DNA of 64,000 nucleotides from Cyanophora paradoxa (lineage: Eukaryota; Glaucocystophyceae; Cyanophorales; Cyanophoraceae), in NCBI GenBank assembly GCA_004431415.1, contig QPMI01000579.1, positions 124,001 through 188,000 on the forward strand. Reading direction: 5' to 3'. Below, piece after piece: positions 61,201-64,000 of the stretch; position 1 is the stretch's first letter, and every line of letters begins with the position of its first letter. The notes under the pieces were generated by a model. That model did no database searches. It saw only the letters and a list, made by a program, of their open reading frames with translations, and was not told the DNA's origin. A program made the translations under genes and the position numbers.

Positions 61201-64000
61201 ACCGTCACGCGCCCTGTCTGCGCGATCGACGGCACGACTGGCGCAAAGGTCGCATTTGAGTACGCCATCCCGAATTCGTCCCCGCTCGTGAAAACGACGT
61301 TCGCAACCAAGGAGCCCGCCTGCAGCCCCTCCGCCGGGATCGTCACCCTCGCCACCGCGTAGACATTTGCGGGAGTTACGTCGACAAATATCGGCCCGCC
61401 CGCCTTCTTCGCGGCGTATGTGCACACCACGGCTTCCGCAATCCTGGCCTGCTGCGGGCACAGCAGCTGCGACGTAACTGTCGCGGGCAGCGGGGTTGCA
61501 GCATCATCCGGCGTGTCTGCACTCGCGGTTAGGCAGATCCTTTCAGATATGCAACGGTCCGATGGTCACGCGCGCTGTTCACTCACCAGGGTAAAGGAAG
61601 ACGCCGATGGCAGCTCCGGCGGGCCAGCCCGCCACCCCGAACCGCAGGCTCGGGTAGTTCTCCGGCAAAGTGTAGTGCATGCCTGCGCATTGACCATCGA
61701 CTTCCGGATCTCCAGGGATCGCGATCGTCTGCACGACCGCGTCAGCTCCCCGGCCCGTGAGAAACGCAGCAAGCATTGCGCTCACCTGGTTCGCATTTGT
61801 CCTATTTATCAGGTAGACCGGAGGTGTTCCAGCAATCGTATGATGCTTCCAGGATGTGTGGATTGCGAACGGCGTGCCCCGCAGATCAAGGTTCAGGATG
61901 CCGTCGGTATCGCAAGGTCCACCCCACGCTGGATAGTAGGCGTTGGACCCGGTAACAGCGCTGACGAAATCCATGGCGTTGACAGCAAAAGTGGGTCCGA
62001 GAGCTGTTGCGGGGTAGTCAAATCGCAGTCCCCAGAAATAATACCGGTAGGTGCCGCTGTAGATGTTGGCATAGTTTGATACCCCATACGCTCCGCCCAT
62101 TGGGAGAGCAAGGAAGTCGTTCGTCGAAAAATAAAAGAAGCGGTGTTGAACGTACTCGCCCGTCTCCTGCGCGACGGCACGATGGCGTGAGATAATCCAA
62201 TGCAAAATCCATTGCCAGAAGCTCGAGGCAACGAGAGTACCGAGTTCCTGAAAGCGTACATGCGCGCAGTGCCTGCTCGGAGAAATCGTGAGCGAACGGA
62301 CGCGGGCACGAATTCCGATGATATCCCCTTGACGTCTCACCCGTGACATTCACGAGAACAGAAGCTATTACGCCCACGGAAGCAAATGAAGCGGTAAGCG
62401 GGGCTGTTCTCAGAGCATCCGCGATTGACGCCGGCGATCCGACGAACGTGTACGTGACCTCGAAAACGAAGCTCGACCCCGAGGCCGCCATCAAAGAGCG
62501 ATCAACGACCGCCGTCAGTTTCGTCGCCAACATGCCAGGGTGGCTGAGCGTGACGTTCGACGCGAGCACCGAGACGGGCTCCTCGCGCCACCGCGTGGTC
62601 AGGTTACACCTGATTGCACGGCCATCATCGTGAGCGACAAAAGCACGAATAACGACTCTGCAGACTGCAGACGTCAGCGCACCTCAGGGTTTCGCCGGTG
62701 GTCACTAAGAAGAAGTTCCGGCCGGTCCGTGGTGCGCACTGCGCAGGCGCACATGGTCATAGCCGAGCACGCGGAATCGATCATCAGCCGCACGCGTGCG
62801 AGCGCAAAGTTCATAATATTAACACGGACCTGCATTATGCTTGTCGAATCCGGCTCGCCAAGAACGACGAGGGCGCGGGGCTGAACCAGAGTCCGCTCGA
62901 CAGAGACGGTGCTCCCGCTCGAACTCGTAAGCACGAATGTGCCTCGCAGCACCAGGTCCCATTTGCTCTGCTCGCAAGACGCTCGTCTTAAAAACAGCAA
63001 TTGGAATGCACTTGCTGCTGCCAGAGAGCGACTGCAGTTGCAGCTAAAATACGCACCGGCAAAAGCTCGCGTCCCGTCGCATTGAGAGGGAAAGAAAAGG
63101 AGTTGCTCGCTGTGGTGATAGGACCCGCCTGGAGCCGGACGATGCCAGTCGTGTTCGCCACAGATACATTGAAGATGCCACTCGCGCTCCCTTCCAACAT
63201 GGCCCCTGAGCCGACATGATTAGACAATTATCCTCAAGTGCAGGAGCTGGATGTTCCGTCATCATTGCACAACATTCGCACCTCGGACTGTCGCGATGAG
63301 AGCTGCTGGGAGGGAGACGTACGACAGGCGCGGGATTGAGAGCTCTGCCGACACCGTCCAGATTGAAATGGCCGCGCTTGTCACGACGGCAGCCGGGATG
63401 GCGTCCGGGTCGCTGAAAGCGGCTGCCACATCGCAGCTGGTCGGCGAGCCCGTGGCGTTGAGCGTGAATCGCAGCTCCGGGAGACCGCTCGTGCCATTCA
63501 CAACGACGATGTGTCCAGCAGCAATCGATCCCGCCACGCAGGACGTAATGTGCACTGAGAGCAGGGCCGGAGGCACGAAAGTACGGATTCCGCTCTTCGA
63601 AGGCACGATGGTGCAATCGACAGTGGAGTTGACCGCAATCAGGTCACTCCCGCAGGAAGCATTGACAGCGTCCGGCACATCTGCACGAAAGGTCGGCGAG
63701 CGGCATATAAAAATACCAACAGCGAAGTATCGCGATCCAGACCCGAGACAGCGATGACCGACGTGTTCGCGATGGGTGAGCCTCGATAAAGGGCTACAAG
63801 CCGGCCGCTCCCCAACGGCGCGAAGACTGGTGCGGACCCGCGTGCGCGCGGTAAATGAGCAAGAAATCCAGATATACAAAGGCTGCAGCGCCAGCTTAAG
63901 CGCACCCGGCTCTGTTGCCGAAATCTGCACGTCGGAAATCCCCGCCTCGGTTGCGTACCCGTACCCGGCGTTGGATCCAAAAAAGGCGAACGCCCTGTGC
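3405..64000 (-). CDS. Giant single-pass receptor-like gene: lectin-like, IPT/TIG, REJ, GPS and TM modules (5' end outside window)
   Basis: The minus strand carries a nearly continuous series of short exons from the right edge down to a stop at 3405. From N to C terminus I see concanavalin-A-like modules with Ig-like linkers, a long IPT/TIG array, a REJ region, a GAIN-like region with a GPS motif, one membrane helix and a cytoplasmic tail. Introns follow GT-AG, usually GTGCGY or GTGAG donors, and where reconstructed they preserve frame. N-glycosylation sequons are frequent in the ectodomain. I found no convincing internal initiator with a signal peptide and no polyadenylation break, so one gene is the simplest reading, with a product probably well over 12,000 aa. 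It could still be two or more genes in series. Two array units carry a one-base deletion in coding sequence. The REJ-GPS-membrane order is known from polycystin-1-like proteins; adhesion or recognition is inferred. Confidence 0.68.
3936..3971. repeat. 36-nt G run (C run on the coding strand) in the last intron
   Basis: An uninterrupted run of 36 G on the plus strand lies in the proposed 247-nt intron 3741-3987 of the giant gene. On the coding strand it is a C tract just inside the donor. Length in such homopolymers is often unreliable in assemblies. Confidence 0.9.
3988..5276 (-). CDS. Giant gene exon: post-GPS stalk, transmembrane helix and cytoplasmic tail
   Basis: This 1289-nt exon joins in frame to the GPS exon (acceptor CGCGCAG above 5276, phase 1) and ends at a GTGCGC donor. 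It starts with a short stalk (VSKIDGVLTAIRSY) and a Pro/Thr-rich linker. A single hydrophobic helix (ILIPVVVAVVAAGGCTLCIA, about 5070-5128) follows, then a strong basic stop-transfer (YRRRKRRPRK). About 350 residues of Ala/Ser/Pro/Gly-rich tail follow, including an (AG)n stretch near 4818-4845 and several SP/TP sites. The sequence predicts an external N terminus. No second membrane helix, PLAT domain or ion-channel segment is seen, unlike animal polycystin-1. The tail is probably disordered and may be a phosphorylation or scaffold region. Confidence 0.75.
5339..6130 (-). CDS. Giant gene exons: GAIN-like region and GPS autoproteolysis motif
   Basis: I placed these exons: upstream exon ending at 6130, then 6062-5888, 5828-5707, 5645-5579, 5506-5456 and 5379-5339. 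The introns between them are 67, 59, 61, 72 and 76 nt, and all keep frame. The joined protein has strand-rich GAIN-like features (SPVIEVKLGT, ARIEMAMP), an aromatic segment (ALVYWNEEQKQWMAIP) where GPS domains carry a conserved Tyr-Trp and Trp, and the terminal motif ILCSADHLTSFG. The His-Leu-Thr tripeptide (bases 5349-5357) is the known self-cleavage site in GPS domains, with cleavage between Leu and Thr. The first of the usual GPS cysteines is not seen next to the YW, so disulphide bonding may differ. The 41-nt GPS exon sits directly before the membrane stalk, as expected. Confidence 0.8.
6131..6900 (-). CDS. Giant gene exons linking REJ to GAIN
   Basis: At least two exons are visible. One near 6130-6250 encodes a helical segment (IPKEATELVQKHEPE). 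One near 6620-6800 encodes ALLKDTTSVTPEISSQ followed by a Leu/Phe-rich helix (LVTTALDSFASSQFF). This fits the helical subdomain that precedes the GAIN fold in REJ/GPS proteins, but exon borders were not all resolved. Segments around 6250-6600 are likely intronic or contain a short exon I could not place. Confidence 0.45.
6900..9340 (-). CDS. Giant gene exons: REJ (receptor for egg jelly) region
   Basis: The exon ending at 8654 joins in frame at phase 1 to an exon starting at 8597, giving QLEGGSSRKISALRTFTLDA and then SRSRSLDDPTIPLLYCW. The pattern LDASxSxD...Y.W is the hallmark of REJ domains of sea-urchin suREJ and polycystin-1 families. Further exons continue through about 8110-7680 (LPPGYDAAGLLLPLVW, SPGVRYSATVTVLVGA) and 7620-7310 (RSGVWLPLTSPKVSSE, helix EEALQAVTGVTDMLGDFARS). 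The last one, 7240-6930, has helix KMFEKLAADSVAAFAKAFRD. A low-complexity (SG)n linker is coded at about 7100-7200. The length, about 700 aa, fits a full REJ region. Confidence 0.72.
9341..12744 (-). CDS. Giant gene exons: IPT/TIG domains next to REJ
   Basis: Several exons encode Ig-like TIG modules recognised by a hydrophobic opening strand with Pro-rich turn, a Gly-rich core (GTGFFSEPTVLVG, GRNVSVTFFFDE, GGPFIPNDATMTGF) and a closing strand of the form G-x-Y-D/P-L/I-x-V (AGLYDVVIRSP, PGTYPIRVFVPE, VGIYDLEVRI, AGTYDLRIVTAD). Clear exons lie at about 9420-9900, 9906-10718, 10800-11200, 11314-12078, 12115-12500 and 12590-12779. At 12590 the intron after EVRRLG is phase 1 with a GTACGG donor. 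It joins to SDEIRIRVQTEG, the same intron position as in the 880-bp units. These modules are diverged from one another, in contrast to the array above 12745. Confidence 0.68.
12745..17680 (-). repeat. Tandem array 1 of ~880-bp units, each coding two IPT/TIG domains
   Basis: Near-identical units are marked by the intron donor GGTGAG (ctcacc on the plus strand) at 12877, 13915, 14795, 15675, 16555 and 17433. Spacings are 1038, 880, 880, 880 and 878. Each unit has three predicted introns on the minus strand: 103 nt (donor GTGAGATCAAG, phase 1, between VVDAE and PKVVSVADP), 76 nt (donor GTGCGCCCGC, phase 1, after VLRVTRL) and 59 nt (donor GTGCGCGGCG, phase 0, after GVYDLR). Removing them leaves 642 nt, exactly 214 codons, and restores a continuous TIG-like protein across all apparent frame breaks. 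The unit is more GC-rich than neighbouring TIG exons. Units at 12877 and 16555 lack one C in coding sequence, at about 13103 and 16781. The 1038 spacing is due to a net 159-nt insertion in one intron. Confidence 0.85.
13725..13902 (-). other. 178-nt AT-rich insert resembling part of a C1q-like domain, inside a repeat intron
   Basis: In this copy of the 103-nt intron, 19 nt (tctccccgcgcagcgcgag in the other copies) are replaced by 178 nt of clearly lower GC. The insert has no stop in the frame that continues from the upstream exon. Its translation has the beta-strand pattern of C1q/TNF-like domains: TFADGRFTCQTKGVYIVLGS, then SSLSANISSGLAQLELFKG. Known C1q-like domains show G-x-FT..-GxY and a strand ending in LxLFKN. 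About 55 residues are present, less than half a domain. No acceptor-donor pair makes it an obvious exon, so it would be translated only if the intron were retained. It may be a captured gene fragment. Confidence 0.6.
17681..20033 (-). CDS. Giant gene exons: diverged TIG block interrupting the 880-bp array
   Basis: Near-identity with the array stops abruptly at 17681, inside the codons for NATVTL, and resumes at about 20034, inside the codons for QPAAR. Between them are distinct TIG exons: 17690-18050 (LVNATVTL preceded by TTTYVRIIGVEDPS, with FPVQLTSDRQGPVSG), about 18180-18340, 18610-18840, 18870-19260 (CSEGAYDIFATTARQG) and 19480-20030 (GVASITIRSPLQGSARLMNA). Exon edges use short GT-AG introns. 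Base composition is less GC-rich than the array. Because both breaks fall within a domain, the flanking domains are chimeric between array-type and block-type sequence. Confidence 0.6.
20034..25330 (-). repeat. Tandem array 2 of ~880-bp units, with older variant units at its N-terminal edge
   Basis: Unit donors lie at 20522, 21402, 22281, 23161, 24037 and about 24914 (the last reads GGTGCG), with spacings of 880, 879, 880, 876 and 877. The first three full units are nearly identical to array 1 and have the same three introns. Units above about 23450 are hybrids. The domain at 23450-23950, and again at 24330-24830, is a clearly diverged variant (LKIERI, intron with TTTTGCAG acceptor, then NDTLEIQAQTAGAQPGKYDL), whereas the domains between are array-type. 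The variant keeps the phase-1 intron at the same place, which independently supports the intron model. The one-base loss near 22210 falls inside the 103-nt intron and has no coding effect. Confidence 0.82.
25331..32755 (-). CDS. Giant gene exons: long block of diverged IPT/TIG domains
   Basis: Exons with TIG features run almost continuously: 25420-25653, 25900-27220 (with VGLWDLMLASS, LAGLYNISVMSD, GTYELKVRSS), 27300-28200 (PGVYDVNFMSD), 28330-28836 (AGFYSIAIVSSRFG), 28910-29180 (GENFPFGENVTASVTIGG), 29470-29800 (NGTYPITVYTSWG), 30180-30900, 30900-31130 (AGSYSVNLRW), 31380-31530 (PGIYQLIAESS), 31630-32190 (PGTHSVRLRTPG) and 32440-32690 (SGAYIVRVRF). Each closing strand has the Gly-x-Tyr/His-x-hydrophobic pattern. 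G runs near 29321-29340 and 31142-31158 are C tracts within introns on the coding strand. The block ends next to the first lectin-like exon, joined through an intron with a GTAAGC donor. Confidence 0.68.
32756..34425 (-). CDS. Giant gene: large exon with concanavalin-A/LamG-like modules
   Basis: An unusually long open exon (about 32770-34200) shows the module order clearly. It begins with the end of one lectin-like fold (KIIMNGVQLPGFNPTSDWNF, then HWIDDFKIIDLD) and a linker. A full module follows: an opening strand VVFQSDFSLPF, GGYLSLTTLLVNQAG, FQTISFDMLIS, EGLSFSMG, the W-x-x-(I/V)-x-I-x-(I/V)-x-P strand RAWRRIVIAIRP, and the end SADQAVDNLRVETLD. This jelly-roll pattern matches concanavalin-A-like lectin/LamG folds in general; a specific family was not identified. 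Carbohydrate binding is inferred. A further exon at about 34210-34390 supplies part of the preceding module. Confidence 0.62.
34426..43620 (-). CDS. Giant gene exons: repeated lectin-like modules with two-Cys Ig-like linkers
   Basis: About six diverged copies of the same layout follow each other. Each has a linker with two cysteines and the motif C-x-F-x-P-R (SSVDCTFTPRYMG near 37440; TEVSCTFVPRRG near 38770; WRCTFTPLLRG near 40150). Next comes an opening strand with an acidic-Phe pair (VLYEADFN, VLFEEDFS, LFEEDFSG, IFAASFDSDQF), a G-S/A-A-R segment and an LxLTP strand, then GDG-x-x-F-x-Y/F (KGDGFAFHYGSNMS near 39640). A W-H/R-x-(I/V)-x-I-x-V strand follows, and the module closes on a D-D strand. 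Tyr and Trp are frequent. Borders of modules are near 36826, 38400, 39740, 41440 and 42800. Introns mostly begin GTGCGTYT. Sugar or protein ligands are unknown. Confidence 0.62.
43621..45665 (-). CDS. Giant gene exons: two galactose-binding-like modules
   Basis: Two related modules differ from the lectin-like ones. One spans about 43700-44560 (GWALDPNNGG, FNWTGLWTGA, TTAIDLSGLLQSSAYVNISV, VDDILVNGLSIF). The other spans about 44930-45650 (GSGWSKTATNPV, TWFR-like WTFRTSWTGT, STTIDLTGKL, VDDISVNGVSIF, MGTNTLTIRTWN, MLAVYVEVGG). The pattern W-x-G, then I-D-L-T, D-D-x-x-V-N-G and a closing L-T-I-R/V-x-x-N strand is seen in galactose-binding-like jelly-roll domains of many surface proteins. Assignment is by pattern only. 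Non-coding gaps here, such as about 44600-44850, look intronic and are longer than usual. Confidence 0.45.
45666..47470 (-). CDS. Giant gene exons: lectin-like module
   Basis: Exon 46851 to about 46060 carries the two-Cys linker (FDCELHPRVDGD), an opening strand RTLFARNFTVP, LRLTAPEPNELGFYVIKPP, FSQFRFQFRA and GDQLVFSFGG. An exon at about 46900-47430 carries the second half of a neighbouring module: GLGFSYGPAS, WQTLAIHVREDP, ALVTVKINNVTS, FNPDNSWKMLFW. Another at about 45670-45990 has SLTVIVDGVKRVQDV and NFVPDRSWSYALAASTSA. The halves repeat the same fold as the modules at 34-43 kb. Confidence 0.6.
47471..49060 (-). CDS. Giant gene exons: lectin-like opening half plus IPT/TIG domains
   Basis: An exon at about 47610-47800 encodes LWYSNFDGTSPHPYRTF and YLQLHPNGVENSLGAFIVD, the opening half of a lectin-like module. 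Above it, exons at about 48010-48280 (VPGLFDVALQSGRFG) and 48590-48920 (TGLAPFDGPVGGRFIQVQGV, PGKYAVRLIFGS) are typical TIG domains. TIG domains therefore also occur between lectin blocks, not only in the long array. Confidence 0.55.
49262..49293. repeat. 32-nt G run (C tract before an intron acceptor on the coding strand)
   Basis: A run of 32 G on the plus strand is, on the coding strand, a C tract placed directly before a CCGCCAG acceptor. The paralogous site in the neighbouring duplicate, near 56707-56722, has only a short C tract before CTGCCAG. The expansion is therefore specific to this copy. Confidence 0.85.
49294..49705 (-). CDS. Giant gene exons: lectin-like second half, diverged edge of duplicate A
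   Basis: Exons encode a closing half of a lectin-like module, including the end of GDGFSFSIGRHAFGANVSG and a WTSWAYAGGQFVVVFDS strand. The corresponding sequence of duplicate B (56730-57164) is recognisably related but clearly diverged, unlike the near-identical sequence that begins at about 49706 and 57165. Confidence 0.5.
49706..56530 (-). repeat. Duplicate A of a 7.47-kb tandem duplication in the giant gene
   Basis: From about 49706 the sequence, introns included, matches duplicate B almost base for base. The offset is 7459 at 49802, 7478 at 51060 and 7471 from 54121 to 56521. In N-to-C order the unit encodes: Ig-like linker segments (CGSDLIAVNSTVDCTIVPS, about 56000-56200), several strand-rich domains (54900-55760), an aromatic-rich domain (about 54120-54680), further Ig-like domains (53440-53960), lectin-like modules (50900-53100) and another linker plus opening half (NCTLELRRSGAPV, SLVFAENFTSAW, about 49706-50070). 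Exons are broken by the usual short introns. Differences from B cluster in two introns. Confidence 0.85.
54115..54690 (-). CDS. Aromatic-rich extracellular domain (copy A) of unknown family
   Basis: This open stretch of about 190 residues differs from the TIG and lectin-like modules. It starts with FFYFSTNDFLALPMGGAYGV, has many Tyr/Phe/Trp (YSGTYRYYFWGLRFDYPAT), two cysteines (GPCDTDG and QCAGMHY) and ends GVAGWPAGAAIGVFLYPGE at a donor. Its nearly identical partner is at about 61586-62161. I do not recognise the fold; a diverged lectin or tail-fibre-like domain is possible but unsupported. Confidence 0.5.
56531..57164 (-). CDS. Junction region between the two 7.47-kb duplicates
   Basis: This segment lies between the end of near-identity in A and the start of near-identity in B. 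It contains an exon near 56710-56830 (MYSMEVWRSWAGKQ on the coding strand) and the second half of a lectin-like module (GWNVTAPDSVLANDGKGHI near 57010-57080). It is diverged from the equivalent segment at 49294-49705. The CTGCCAG acceptor at about 56705 matches the one after the long C tract in A. Confidence 0.45.
57165..64000 (-). repeat. Duplicate B of the 7.47-kb tandem duplication, running off the window
   Basis: Near-identical to 49706-56530, with the same exons and introns in the same order: strand-rich domains above 62.3 kb, aromatic-rich domain at about 61586-62161, Ig-like domains at 60900-61430, lectin-like modules at about 58370-60700 and the NCTLELRRSG linker at about 57440-57520. 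Sparse substitutions are scattered through it. Identity continues to the last base given, so further copies may follow outside. The true N terminus of the protein is not in this window. Confidence 0.85.

Overview
The window is eukaryotic nuclear DNA. Coding is split by many short spliceosomal introns (about 50-250 nt), exons are GC-rich, donors are mostly GTGCGY or GTGAG, and one gene seems to use several GC-AG introns. No bacterial operon structure, tRNA, rRNA or CRISPR was recognised. This, together with giant modular repeat proteins, suggests a GC-rich unicellular alga or similar protist. A haptophyte would fit the GC-AG introns, but the taxon is not proven.

Layout: (1) 41-1313, plus strand, the 3' eleven exons of a small multi-pass membrane protein with an EF-hand-like loop. 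(2) 1662-2189, minus strand, a two-exon gene for a small tail-anchored protein of about 104 aa, convergent with the first. (3) 2190-3404, non-coding, GC-rich then AT-rich. (4) 3405 to the right edge (64000), minus strand, what looks like one enormous gene running off the window. Its start is not seen, and no credible internal start with a signal peptide was found.

Read from N to C terminus (high to low coordinates), the giant protein has these parts. About 32.8-64 kb: repeated concanavalin-A/LamG-like lectin modules joined by Ig-like linkers, with two galactose-binding-like modules and some IPT/TIG modules. The outermost part is a 7.47-kb tandem duplication. About 9.3-32.75 kb: a long stretch of IPT/TIG domains, including twelve copies of an ~880-bp unit. 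About 6.9-9.3 kb: a REJ (receptor for egg jelly) region. 5339-6130: a GAIN-like region ending in a GPS motif with the HL-T autoproteolysis tripeptide. About 5.04-5.13 kb: one transmembrane helix followed by a basic stop-transfer. 3405-5040: a low-complexity cytoplasmic tail.

The order REJ-GPS-membrane resembles polycystin-1-type proteins. Here, however, the protein ends after a single membrane pass and carries a very large ectodomain of lectin and TIG modules. A role in cell adhesion or recognition at the cell surface is an inference. The strongest structural result is that each 880-bp unit, after removing three predicted introns (103, 76 and 59 nt), leaves exactly 642 nt, or 214 in-frame codons. 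One repeat intron holds a 178-bp AT-rich insert whose conceptual translation resembles part of a C1q-like domain.
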